From: Anisus vortex | Taxonomy: Eukaryota > Mollusca > Gastropoda > Planorbidae | Direction: 5' to 3' | Length of the DNA: 64,000 bases | Assembly: GCA_949126835.1 (NCBI GenBank) | Contig: OX421502.1 | Location: 36,419,789-36,483,788 of the forward strand | Shown here: one piece after another, positions 22,818-33,655 of the stretch | Position numbering within the stretch: position 1 is the first letter of the stretch | Layout of the letters: the number at the start of each line of letters is the position of its first letter | Made by a program: the position numbers and the translations under genes | The notes under the pieces: generated by a model | Seen by the model: only the letters and a program-made list of their open reading frames with translations | Told to the model about the DNA's origin: nothing | Databases searched by the model: none

Positions 22818-23075
22818 GGAGCAGGGTGGTAGAGTGGAAGCGCGTTCGGCTGGCGTACCAATACCAAAACTCCTGCGTTCGGATCCTGGTGAAGGCTAGG
22901 ATTTGTTCGCGGGTCTGAAGGGTGTCCCTGAGACTAACCCAGCTCTGATGGGTACCTAGTTGGGGTAAAGTAAAGGCGGCTGGGCATTGTGCTGGCTACA
23001 CAGAGACTGGTATACGCTGCTTTACCTGCCCTATGGATCAATTTGGTCCGGGATACTTTACTTTTTACTTTACAA
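22818..23075 (+). mobile_element. tRNA-derived SINE, near complete
   Basis: AGGGTGGTAGAGTGGAAGCG (box A), GGATCCTGGTGAAGGCTAGG (box B region), CAGCTCTGATGGGTACC and GGATCAATTTGGTCC. It follows directly on the 42-bp minisatellite. Confidence 0.82.
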
Positions 23076-23529
23076 GCAAGAGCACTCTATATTCCCCTAA
23101 TGACCAATGCCTCTGTTTTGGACTTTCATTTGTTCTCTTTTGTTGTTCTACAATAAATCCTGGACTGTAGAGACGTGCATTTGATTCTTCAACAATTGCA
23201 TGAAACGCAATGGAAATGCAAGACAAACTATCAGTTGGTTACCATCTTTTCTAAAGCCAGTCACAGTGAGACATGCTTTTTTGTTCCATAAGCTAAATAG
23301 ACTGTCAAAACTGCTCGCTTGTCTGTCTCTAGGGCCATACCCTCGTATGTCTGAAACTTCACCAAGTCATGAGCTTTGTTATCGGGAAATAGCCAGCCTC
23401 TTGGCCAAATTAGAACGCCTAGCCTTTGGGGCGTTTTTTTTATTACTTTTTCTTGTCTAATATCTATATGATGTCCATATCACAACCTTTGTGTAATTAT
23501 AATTAACTTGGTTTATATAATTGTATATA

Positions 23530-23738
23530 GATCCTGGGTTTGAACCCTGGTGGAGGCTAAGATTTGCTCCCAGGACTTGAGGGTGTCCCTGAGTCTACCC
23601 AGCTCTGATGGGTACCTGACATTAGTTGGGGGTAAAGAAAAGGCGGCTGGGCAATGAGATGGCCACACATCCCCACAGAAACTGGTGAACGCTGCTTCCA
23701 CAGCCCTAGGATCAGTTTGGTCCGAAGAGTACTTTGCT
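23530..23738 (+). mobile_element. tRNA-derived SINE, 5' truncated
   Basis: Begins at box B (GGGTTTGAACCCTGGTGGAG) and runs to GATCAGTTTGGTCCGAAG. Confidence 0.8.
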
Positions 23739-24574
23739 TATAGCCTATAATTGTAGGCCTACAAGCTAATTAAGTCATTGCTTAGGATCTTAACATTTGC
23801 CACATTTTAATCAATAATGTTTTAGCATAAATTATATAATGAGAGTCCAGGGCGAACTGTGTAGATGACTATACTAATCTAATAATACTAATTTAATTGT
23901 AAATCATTATAAAATTATAACTGTATCTCAGTGTATGTCTTGGTCACGGGAGTCATATTGCGATATGCCTAATAAATTAGTAGACTATATAAAATATTGT
24001 CAATGTTTAATTAAATCGTTTGTAAATCTTATCGTGGGGACACTATTATATTATTGGACTTTCATTCCTGATTAACTGCAAAAATATACACAAGTGGCTA
24101 GCTAGAGGCAACTCCTTTCACTTCACTTGACGTTTTAGTTAGCCTGCCTATACTAATAAATTTTTTAAAGGTGTCAGTACCCAACTCAGTCCTAGAACTG
24201 TTAAAAATTAAAAACCCAGGCTGTGTTAGCTCCGCTACTATTTTCTGTTTTCTTCGTCTTTAATTAATATCATAAATCATATCATATCATATTCATATAT
24301 CATATAATCATATATATTGATTCTAGTGATTTCCTCTTGTCGAGATAGTGACATAATTTACCCAGAATTCATAATAATAATACAATATTCAATATGCCAA
24401 TATCAATTACTAATGAAATGATGATGTTGGCAAAAAATTGTATTAGGGGTAGATCTATCATTTTCATTTATCATTATGAATTATGATGATTCTATGCTGC
24501 ACGCATAATTAAGTTGTTTAGTTTAGAGTTTAGACTAGTCTAGAGGCCTATTACTATTAGTAGTATTATGTGAT
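23739..24574. other. Nothing recognised
   Basis: AT-rich sequence with a short ATCATAT microsatellite near 24270-24315. It is the left flank of the 9.1 kb element. Confidence 0.5.
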
Positions 24575-26460
24575 GGTAATTGTTTACCTGCGTTAGCCCA
24601 CGAGTTTTTTGGTTCTGTATGAAAAATTTTTAAAGATTCATGCCCAATTCGCACGAATCAAGTCATTATATGCCTCGCAAACGATATTTAGACTTAGAAA
24701 AAAAATATTTTTGAACGCGATTTTTTACTACTAATGTAGACTAAACAACGCCATCTTGGCCTGTGACGTCACGGGGGAGTAGCGGACTCAATCCGCCATT
24801 TTGTGCTAAAAGGTCACAGGTCAAGGGTTACCATGCCATTTTAGTCTGTGACGTCACGGGAGAGGGGATTCCCTCGAATCGACATTGCGATTTAATTAGG
24901 TCAACAAGCTAAGGCTAAATTAAAAGTTTAAAACGTTTGCAAGGCATATTAATTGATCTGATTCGTGCTGCATGTTTCTTTAGGTAAAAATCTTCATACA
25001 GAACCATGCTACTTGTTTTAAAAAAAAGTATTTAAAACACATTCCTACCTTGAAGTGGGGAAGCTTGTCCATGTTTTTTCTCTGTACACTTACACATTTA
25101 AAGCTGCCATCGCTTAATTAACACATTCAGATTTGGCGGAATTTATTATACACTGGCACAGACATTTGAAACTTTACATTTCCGCGGTATTTTATTGAGT
25201 GGATTTCTTGTAATTAAAAGTGACGTACCGTATACAAGTATTTATATTTGCAAGGAAGAGGGAAGACAGTGTGGTCCCACACAATGAATTGAAAGCTATA
25301 TTATAATACTATAATAATAACAATATATTATTATCGTTATAAGTAGGCCTACCGGCATAAACATTGGGGAGGGGGCAAGGGTTTACCAAGGTAAGTGCTC
25401 CCCTACCTTAACAGACCCCATTCTTCCCCAAAAACGGTGATGTTTTATATAGTTTTTTAATGGAAATATAATAACTCAATTATTTATAGTTAAATAGAGC
25501 ATGTTGGCTAACGTATGTTAATGTTAGCAGCTGGTGTGTTTGAAGAGAGGAGCTGGGGAAAAATGTCCAATGTCCCCCCCCCCCCGCCCCAACTATTCCA
25601 CTTCCAACACCATTCTCTCACTTGTTGCCAATACCTACTAGTGCCTATTATTAGGTGTCCGGTTTTTTAGTGCGCGTATTTAAACAGACCACCGGGTCTG
25701 AAATAAACAAATACATTAAAAAAAACGGACATGTTTAAAATTATATCCAATTTTTCCATGTGTGAGTTACCCTGTAAGTAGGGTTGCCATATCTAGCTGA
25801 GACTTCGTCGGGACACTTTGAGATGGGGGTGTAAAAATGAAGTAAAATACTATTTATTTAAAACACAGTCACATGGAAGGTCCATAACGGTGACGGTCCC
25901 GTTATATCGTTACGGATGGCAACCCTACCTGTAAGGGAAGTATGAGGAGTCCGGTAGGCCTATATTCGGAGGGTGTTAGGTACTTTGTGAAAAGGTGTTT
26001 TGCAAGCCTACCAACTACGATAATTTGTTTATTAACTTGAATGACAGCTCTACTAGACTATATTATAATAAAAACGTGTATAAAAAATGGTTAATTTGTG
26101 TTAGGCCTATTATAAATTATTATAAGCTATTATAAATTAGGATGGCTTTCTATAGACTTATTTTAAAGTCTTATTGTTTTAACTAGCCCTCTACTTCGAT
26201 GTGTCAGTGCTGCGTTTATTGTAAAACCGTATTTATTGAAGATAATTACCTACGTCAGTCTGGTAATTACCTACGTCAGTCTGGGACCATATCATGGAAG
26301 CGGACAAGGAGGGGGGTGGGGCAAATTATATATTAATGATGGCTACAAGGACTTGGTGTTATTTTATTATCATCAGATAGGGCTATGTGCGTGACCTGGG
26401 AAAGTGGTATAGCCTTTATACGGGACAACGGTTATACCGGACCAGTATTAAAAAAAGGTT
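24575..26460 (+). repeat. Left inverted arm of the 9.1 kb element
   Basis: This is the outer arm with the terminal palindrome GGTAATTGTTTACC. Two TGACGTCA octamers lie at 24764-24771 and 24849-24856 beside CCATCTTGG and CCGCCATTTTG motifs. A 149-bp hAT MITE (25779-25927) is inserted here. Confidence 0.75.
25779..25927. mobile_element. hAT-type MITE, 149 bp
   Basis: Terminal inverted repeats TAGGGTTGCCAT and ATGGCAACCCTA are flanked by a perfect 8-bp duplication CCTGTAAG (25771-25778 and 25928-25935). The 8-bp duplication and TAGGG ends fit the hAT superfamily. It has no coding capacity. Confidence 0.88.
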
Positions 26461-26494
26461 TTTATTCAAAATGCATGGGATTATGACTATGCAT

Positions 26495-26925
26495 TGTAGA
26501 GGGCTATATAAATGGAATAGGGCTATATACATGTAATGGAGTTATATACATGGGATAGGGCTATATACATGGAATAGGGCTATATACATGTAATGGAGTT
26601 ATATACATGGGATAGGGCTATATACATGGGATAGGGCTATATACATGTAATGGAGTTATATAAATGGAATAGGGCTATATACATGTAATGGAGTTATATA
26701 CATGGGATAGGGCTATATACATGGGATAGGGCTATATACATGTAATGGAGTTATATACATGGGATAGGGCTATATACATGGGATAGGGCTATATACATGT
26801 AATGGTGTTATATACATGGGATAGGGCTATATACATGTAATGGAGTTATATACATGGGATAGGGCTATATACATGGGATAGGGCTATATACATGGGATAG
26901 TGATATAGTCTATACATGGGCTGGG
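26495..26925. repeat. 19-bp minisatellite inside the 9.1 kb element
   Basis: Units of GGGCTATATACATGGGATA alternate with a TGTAATGGAGTTATATACA variant. Related inverted units occur at 30925-31570, at the inner edge of the other arm. Confidence 0.92.
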
Positions 26926-27004
26926 AATTGGGATATACACATTGGAAAGGTTTATACATGAGATAGAGGTATATACATGTCATAGAAATATATACATGGG
27001 GTTG

Positions 27005-27380
27005 GAGTATAAACAAGGGTTCCATGTAGTCCTTATAAGGACTTTTTTAAGGGAATATATACATAGGATTGGAGTATAAACAAGGGTTCCAGGTAGTGCT
27101 TATAAGGACTTTTTTGAGGGAATATATACATGGGATTGGAGTATAAACAAGGGTTCCAGGTAGTCCTTATAAGGACTTTTTTGAGGGAATATATACATAG
27201 GATTGGAGTATAAACAAGGGTTCCAGGTAGTCCTTATAAGGACTTTTTAAGGGAATATATACATGGGATTGGAGTATAAACAAGGGTTCCAGGTAGTCCT
27301 TATAAGGACTTTTTTAAGGGAATATATACATGGGATTGGAGTATAAACAAGGGTTCCAGGTAGTCCTTATAAGGACTGTT
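27005..27380. repeat. 66-bp tandem repeat with a perfect hairpin, next to the transposase 3' end
   Basis: About six units, each with the 16-bp palindrome AGTCCTTATAAGGACT followed by a T run, and GGATTGGAGTATAAACAAGG. The last copy ends directly before the transposase stop codon region. Confidence 0.93.
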
Positions 27381-27390
27381 TTTTTTTCGC

Positions 27391-28401
27391 TTAATCGGTA
27401 GTCTCATCTGCCTGCTCTTCTTCTTGAGGATCATCGGCTGACTCATCCTCTGCCACTGGCACCCCATCGTACAATTTTCCTATGTCAGTGAAAATTTGAT
27501 GGATACGGCTAAAATAATCAGGGTACTTGTATCTATACATAAATTCTGCCAGATGGCCATGAAGGTGGTGCTTTTTATTTCCGTATCTAGGCACCGTTGC
27601 CCTAACCTCTCTCCACAACCTTTCTATGTTTTGGGTGTGGGCTTGAGTGTCAGGGTCAACGAAATTATAACTATGGTTGACTGTCAGATGGACGAAACCT
27701 TCGTGTTGAAGGCACGAATATGCCTTCCAACAGTCACTCATGATGGTGGTGCCAGGCTCTATGAATTCTTTTATAAGATGTAGCAGAGTGTCAGTCCCTC
27801 TAGTGGCAACTGGAATTAAAAAGCATTCTCTGGTGCCTCGCTGTACTCCACCGAACACCCAGCTTCCCACGATGTTTCTGCCTCTGTTGTATTTTGACCG
27901 ACCCATTTTGGCTTCATCGATCTCAACGATTTGGCCTGGCCCTCCTAATCTTCTGCCTTTCATTTCAAATAGAGCCTGGGCGCAGACCTCTCGAAGAAAC
28001 GAACTCCAGTCTGTATATGTACGTCTGGAAATCCCCAGCTCGTTACATATCATCTCTGACTTTGGTGGACGTAACATCATCCACAAAGCCACCAGCTTGC
28101 ATATTTTTTCCTTTGTCAGCAGAGCCTTGGAGAACCAAGTGCCAGCATTTTGCGAAACTGTGTGTCTGCACTGCATTGAAACCACTTTCTTCGCCTTGTT
28201 CTTGGTCATCTTTCTTTTGTTGCAATAAAACACACCCTCCCTCAAACACATGGGCTTTCGGCATTCAGGACATTCTTTTCCCCGCGGCAACACATCGTGC
28301 TGGTATAAAAAATTCATAAGGCTTTCCTCATTCTGTGTTATGGTTATGAACTGGCATAGTGTTAAGCTGCAGTCCGAACAAGAACAACTAGCTGTCGCCA
28401 T
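27391..28401 (-). CDS. ISXO2/IS1016-type (Merlin superfamily) transposase, intact 336 codons
   Basis: This DDE transposase would cut and paste a DNA transposon. The N-terminal third has a zinc-ribbon pattern (CPECRKPM around residue 40, FYCNKRK, MQCRHTVSQNAGTWF). A helix-turn-helix-like segment follows (MICNELGISRRTYTDW, about residues 117-132). The catalytic domain has VEIDEAKMGRSKYNRGR (first Asp), TIMSDCWKAYS (second Asp) and HTQNIERLWREVR (the acidic third position), as expected of the IS1595/ISXO2 DDE fold. The C-terminus is an acidic tail. There are no stops, frameshifts or introns, although the flanking inverted arms are diverged. The 3' end abuts a 66-bp repeat array. Whether it still mobilises DNA, or is kept for another reason, cannot be decided here. 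Confidence 0.88.
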   Translation of the reverse strand: MATASCSCSDCSLTLCQFITITQNEESLMNFLYQHDVLPRGKECPECRKPMCLREGVFYCNKRKMTKNKAKKVVSMQCRHTVSQNAGTWFSKALLTKEKICKLVALWMMLRPPKSEMICNELGISRRTYTDWSSFLREVCAQALFEMKGRRLGGPGQIVEIDEAKMGRSKYNRGRNIVGSWVFGGVQRGTRECFLIPVATRGTDTLLHLIKEFIEPGTTIMSDCWKAYSCLQHEGFVHLTVNHSYNFVDPDTQAHTQNIERLWREVRATVPRYGNKKHHLHGHLAEFMYRYKYPDYFSRIHQIFTDIGKLYDGVPVAEDESADDPQEEEQADETTD

Positions 28402-29621
28402 CGTTATTGATCAACTGACTTATCGCGCCAAATATTGAAGACTTGACACATGTGTTTTGAAAGAGACCAATTAATCGCCCATCCCTACCCCGACAATTTA
28501 AGCACAGTGTCTCTCTATCATCGGTAAAGAAAAAAAACTTCAAAGAAACGCCGCACCCTTTTGATTGGTCTCTTGTTTCAGTTTGTTCCCATTTCCCGCC
28601 TATCATTTTATTTCTCTTAAGATCAGAGCAAATGGTAGGCCTACATCAAATTTAAGGTCGCATTTATTTATATATTATGTAGCTTGGCCATATCATTTTT
28701 TTTTTGCGAGCATCCTGCCGCCCAACCCATGTCACAATATAGGAAGATGGAATGGAAATGTTTATTGAATCAATACTAAAGGCAGTAGTGACAATAATGA
28801 TAAAAAGTCAGAGGTCTAGCTGGACGGGCACATTGTCCCCTGGCGACAAGGTAAAGATGTCGCCAAGATAAGGCTTACAACTTTACATTATAAAAATATG
28901 ATTGAACGGAAAGAGAGCGGAGAATCAATTTTATAATTAGATCTAGTTTCCAGGAGCAAAATACCCTTTCCATTTATCGATATCAATATATATATATATA
29001 TAATATATATAAAAAGCTTACAATATATTGGAATTAAATTAGAGTATGAATACAATTTAGCAACAAATTATTTTCGAGATTTATCTTCGAGATTTATCGA
29101 AATAAAATCGTTTAAAGCATAATGGAGGGCTCTGGCCTTCGCATCACCTTCTTCTACCCAGACATAGGTCTGCAGTTGTTTTTTTTCTTTATGCTTACAT
29201 GCGAATAGCTTATAATTGAGCAACATTCAATGTGTTGAGCTGTTGATGGAACTTACACAGAAGATTTTGATTAAGTAAGACAAGGTCTCTAACACAGATC
29301 GATAAAAAATATAGACTTCGGTCATGCGTTTGGGGAAAGGTTTTTATTACGTTTAAATAATCAGGCAATAATAAAAGAAGCACATTGACACATTTTTGTG
29401 CATTGAAAGTGAAAAGCTTGATTTAAAGCATATTAACTTTGATAACCACTAAAAGGTTTTGCCAAACAATAGAGGTGTAAAAGGGACGTAAGATTAACAT
29501 CCTAGAAACCTAGTGGAAAACGGCCAAATGGTCAGACAAATGCAGATATTATTAGATGATGGCACCCAGAGAAAAACAAAGCAGCAGAAAGGCCTGTGTC
29601 TAGGTGGAGTTGTAAGGTCTT
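28402..29621. other. Interior of the 9.1 kb element, upstream of the transposase
   Basis: Presumed 5' region of the transposase. A local inverted repeat GAGACCAATTAATC and GATTGGTCTC spans 28465-28575. A (TA)n run lies at 28988-29005. No other gene is seen. Confidence 0.5.
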
Positions 29622-30084
29622 ATAAAAAAAAACGGACGAGCCCGATGGGCTCTTTTGTCCAGGGCGTAACGTTAGGATTGACCTCAGGGGGGCACTCCCA
29701 GTCTCTGTCCGGGCTACAGCCACTCCACGACACGCCGAAGGCGTGGCGTGTAACAGTAAGGATTCCGCAGCAAGCAATTGTTCACTGCGGTTCCCCTAAG
29801 GGTCATTATCGTGTGGTTCGACCGTATATCTGCAATGTCACCAGGTAACACAAATCCTATACTATAGGTACAGACATCCAGGCACCGGGTGGTTCTGAGA
29901 CGGGGTTGCTGTGTCCATTGCTTCCTCCCCACCGAGACCCCGTGGCCTCTCGGTAGTGCAATGGGACTCGGACCCACAGTGGGAGCTGCCCCCAATGCGT
30001 TCGCCCTCAGGTGTAATCTTAATGGGATCGAATCGGCGGCTTACACACTTCGCCAATCTTTGAGGCCCATGGGTACAGAAGTGT
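29622..30084 (+). repeat. Unclassified interspersed repeat, copy 1
   Basis: About 460 bases homologous to 49480-50144: GAGCCCGATGGGCTC, GACACGCCGAAGGCGTGGCG, CACTGCGGTTCC, CCGAGACCCCGTGGCC and CCCATGGGTACAGAAGTG in the same order. GC-rich compared with its surroundings, with several short palindromes. It may be a SINE or the end of a larger element; no terminal repeats were found. It lies inside the 9.1 kb element. Confidence 0.8.
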
Positions 30085-30283
30085 GTGTCTAGGTGGAAGG
30101 TGGTGCAAGTCCACTTCTGACTTCTGTACCCATGACCTCAACACTGAAAACCACCGATACGCTCCCATCAATAGTAAACAGGTGGGCTAATGCACGATGG
30201 ACAGCCCTAATTGCTACTATTGCATTTAGTAGGACTATTGCTTCAACCGTCCAGTCTTGATCTATCGTGACATGGGTTAGGCG

Positions 30284-30645
30284 TAGGGTTGCCATGTCTA
30301 TCTGGGACCTCGTGAGGACACTCTGAGATGGGGTGTAGAAATGAAGTCTGATATTTTCTCGAATGATGGCGCTATATGGCACGATATCTAGAAGGTGCTT
30401 GCATCGTCGATACAGGATACGCAACAGGTAACGCCATCTGTGGGACGACCATGTCAATATATAAATAAAACTAACTGAGGCTTCATTTACATGTTGCGCT
30501 AACAGATGGCCTTACTTCAGTACTTAAGCCAAGGTCGTAATAGTATTTTGCAAAATCGGGACACAATTGGGTCTTGTCGGGATGTCGGGACAAGAAGGTC
30601 CATAACGGTGACGGTCCCGATATATCGGGACGGATGGCAACCCTA
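30284..30645. mobile_element. hAT-type MITE, 362 bp, same family as 25779-25927
   Basis: The same TAGGGTTGCCAT ends are flanked by a perfect 8-bp duplication GTTAGGCG (30276-30283 and 30646-30653). It shares the inner sequence near CATAACGGTGACGGTCCCG with the shorter copy, which looks like an internal deletion derivative. Confidence 0.9.
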
Positions 30646-30654
30646 GTTAGGCGG

Positions 30655-30925
30655 CTTCTTGCTCGCAAAAGAAATATCGCTATCACGACAGAATTCGTCT
30701 ACACAATTTTCGACACGACCATTTGTTCAAACAAAAAAAACACAACTTTTCCGACAATACGTCTATCCGGACAACTCATCTAACGACACTTTGTCAATCG
30801 AAACATTTCCTCTATAAGAGTCTATATCTATCAGTAACTTCGTCTACCGTGACATTTTGTCTACCAGAAATTTCCCTTTCGACACTTCGTCTAGCAGACA
30901 ATTCGTCTCTCAAGCATTTAAACCT
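30655..30925. repeat. Degenerate short-period repeat (TTCGTCTA/CGACA)
   Basis: Loosely repeated TTCGTCTA and CGACA words about every 13-15 bases. There is no open frame of note. The origin is unknown. Confidence 0.5.
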
Positions 30926-31570
30926 ATCCCATGAATATAGCCCTATCCCATGAATATAGCCATGTTGGCTTAAATATTATTATTATTAAATATTACCCTA
31001 ACCCTGACCCTTAAATATTATACATCGCTATACCATGTTGGCTTATATAAACATCGCTCTACCCTGAGAATATCGCTATCCCATGCATGAAGCACTATAC
31101 CATGTTGGCTTATATATTAATTCCTTAATTGACAAGAGTAACACCATTAGTCAAATCACTAAACCTAGAAACACTAGAAGACAGAAGGGCAAAGAGTAAA
31201 GTAGTAATAATACATAATTAGAAATACAACTTAATAACAACCTGTTGCAAAGCTCAGATAAATATAAAGACAAAAACACTTTCCTTGTATCGCTCGGCAA
31301 CCGTGCCCCTTAATGGGTTGCCTGAACAAACCAGGAAAACCAGTAACTTAACATCATTTAAAACATTAATAAAAATGAAAGATTAGACTCGGACCACGGA
31401 TGAGCGTAGGACGCAATAATATTCTTTATAGAAGAAGTGTCTGTAATGTATATATACCATGTTGGCTTGTATAAACATCGCTATATCATGTGAATATCGC
31501 TATTCCATGAAAATAACCCTATGCCCTATACCATTAATATAACCCTATCTCATGTATATTGACATAGTCC
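30925..31570. repeat. Degenerate tandem repeats, inverted relative to 26495-26925
   Basis: Scattered copies of ATAGCCCTATCCCATGAATA and ATACCATGTTGGCTTATATA. They are broken by a LINE tail at 31300-31450. Confidence 0.65.
31300..31450 (+). mobile_element. LINE 3' end fragment (second family)
   Basis: Close to 18000-18170: GGGTTGCCTGAACAAACCAG and GATGAGCGTAGGACGCAATA. It lies inside the right part of the 9.1 kb element. Confidence 0.7.
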
Positions 31571-31689
31571 CTTGCCATTAGCCATATCCCTACTCTATTT
31601 CTTAAATATCGGTTTAGCCATCGTCCTATGTAGGCTATATTACGTGTATAAGCTATAATCAGCTATACCAATATCCTCTATACAGTCCT

Positions 31690-33655
31690 GTACATATAGC
31701 ACTTTCCCAGGTCACGCACATTGCCCTATTCGATGTATAATAATATATCCAGAAGTTCATGTTGCCATCATTATAATAATTAATATGTAGCCTATAAATG
31801 CACTAAGCTTACAATTTCACTGCCCCCTCCCTCCCCAGCCTTCCGTGATATAGACCCATATTGAAGATTTATCTTTAATAATTGTTTTAAAAAAAAACGC
31901 AGCACTGACACAACTCGAAGTAGACTGTTGCACTGATGCTCTATTTGGCTGAAAATAATAGTGTTATTATTTCTTTAAAAAACAAAGACATTTAAAATAA
32001 GTTTTGGAGAACAATGGGGTCTGGTAAAGTAGGGGAGCATTTCGCCTTCTCCCTTGCGGGCGGGGTGGTTACGCCTACATTATGATGCTATTATTATAGA
32101 CTCTAGTTTATCTTGGGGCATGGTGGCCGAGCGGCAGTGCGTTCGACTGACGATCCGAAGGTTCTGGGTTCGAATTCTGGTGCAGGCTAGGCCTTTTTTC
32201 CCGGGACTTGAGGGTGCCCCTGAGTCTACCCAGCTCTAATGGGTACTGATACTAGTTGGGGTAAAGTAAAGGCAACTGGGCATTGTGCTGGCCACACATC
32301 CCCTCGTATGCCGTGGCCACAGAATAATTAACAAGTGAACACTGCTTCACCAACCCCATGTTCAGTTTGGTTCCAATTAATTTAGTTCTATAGTTTATAT
32401 CTTTCATTTTCTTGTAGACCACCCAGTATTCCCATCTCAATGCTATTATAAATCACTAGGTCACTTAAAAGTCACTTTTAATCACAATAAACCCGCCCAA
32501 TAAAGTACCGCGGAAATACAAAGTTTCAAACGTATGTGTCAATAATTAGGAAGAAATCGCGGGTGACATCATATAATACCGTCTAGTGATACCATTCCTT
32601 GACATTTTACCCAAGATCTTGGCTTTTTACCCAAGATCTTGGCTTTTTCCATTCAAACTATTGCTGTTGTTTTTTTGAGGACATTGGCTTTTATTTTATG
32701 TATTTTAGTGGCCAAAATGTATTTTGGGAAGTGGTTACAAGTCTAAATGCATGCGTCATCTGTATCGTTAAAGCAGATTTGGCTAAACTCGTGTCACCAG
32801 CGACGACTCGGTTATATCGTATAAAAACAGTGCTGAAATGGCTGGAAATTGAGTAAATGGATGAGGTGTCAACGAGGTTTCGGGGGTGGGGGTGGGGTGA
32901 AGAGGTGTATAATTATTCTAACCTCACATTTGACAATATAAAATACCAATAAACTGATCAGGCATTATGGTAATACCCCAGTCCCTTATACTGTGAGTGA
33001 ATAGAAAAAATATTCCACATTATGACTTTTCTGGGTTTTTTAGAAGCTCAACTTGGTTTTTCTGAAATTTTAGCGCGGAATCACTGATTCCGCCAAATCT
33101 GAATGTGTTAAGCGATCCAGATTTAAGTGTGTAAGTGTAAAGAGAAAATAGAAAAAAAATGGACAAGCTTCCCCACTTCAAGGTAGGAATGTATTTTAAA
33201 TACTTTTTTTAAAACAAGTAGCATGGTTCTGTATGAAGATTTTTACCTAAAGAAACATGCAGCACGAATCAGATCAATTAATATGCCTTGCAAACGTTTT
33301 AAACTTTAATTTAGCCTTAGCTCGTTGACCTAATTAAATCACAATGTGGATGCAAGGGAATCCCCTCTCCCGTGACGTCACAGACTAAAGCGGCATGGTA
33401 ACCCTTGACCTGTGACCTTTTAGCACAAAATGGCGGATTGAGTCCGCTACTCCCCCGTGACGTCACAGGCCAAGATGGCGTTGTTTAGTCTACATTAGTA
33501 GTAAAAAATCGCGTTCAAAAATATTTTTTTTTCTAAGTCTAAATATCGTTTGCGAGGCATATAATGACTTGATTCGTGCGAATTGGGCATGAATCTTTAA
33601 AAAATTTTCATACAGAACCAAAAAACTCGTGGGCTAACGCAGGTAAACAATTACC
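31690..33655 (-). repeat. Right inverted arm of the 9.1 kb element
   Basis: This is the inverted counterpart of the left arm, with TGACGTCA at 33373-33380 and 33458-33465. It contains a tRNA-type SINE (32113-32385). It also has about 520 extra bases at 32546-33070, including a doubled ACCCAAGATCTTGGCTTTTT segment, absent from the left arm. Confidence 0.75.
32113..32385 (+). mobile_element. tRNA-derived SINE, full length, in the right arm
   Basis: GGGCATGGTGGCCGAGCGGC (box A), GGTTCGAATTCTGG (box B), body and CAGTTTGGTTCC end. Its absence from the left arm dates it after the 9.1 kb element. Confidence 0.85.

Larger units (their letters stand above)
24575..33655. mobile_element. About 9.1 kb element with long inverted arms enclosing the Merlin-type transposase
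   Basis: The sequence starting GGTAATTGTTTACCTGCG at 24575 reappears inverted, ending at 33655. Paired blocks continue inwards: 24575-24890 with 33340-33655, 24890-25125 with 33090-33345, 25125-25215 with 32465-32545, 25395-25490 with 31925-32045, and 26195-26420 with 31690-31915. Beyond these, both arms carry related minisatellites with a GGGCTATATACATGGGATA unit. Arms differ by insertions: a SINE in the right arm and a hAT MITE in the left. The flanking octamers TATGTGAT and TAAGTAAC agree at only 5 of 8 positions, so a target duplication is not proven. That the transposase belongs to these arms is inference from position. Confidence 0.7.

Noticed and set aside
22818..22900. tRNA gene (box A and box B present)
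   Set aside because: The body continues into the SINE sequence, no cloverleaf acceptor stem closes, and many copies share the same extension.
27005..27380. Bacterial-type terminators (hairpin plus T run)
   Set aside because: The host is a eukaryote and the structure is repeated in a 66-bp tandem array; a terminator reading is not supported.
28043..28319. Several long frames overlapping the Merlin-type transposase on other frames
   Set aside because: They are shadows of the 336-codon transposase, which alone has a recognisable domain order.
24575..33655. Polinton/Maverick element, because of long inverted repeats
   Set aside because: No polymerase B, integrase, ATPase or capsid genes are present, the ends do not begin AG, and the size is too small.
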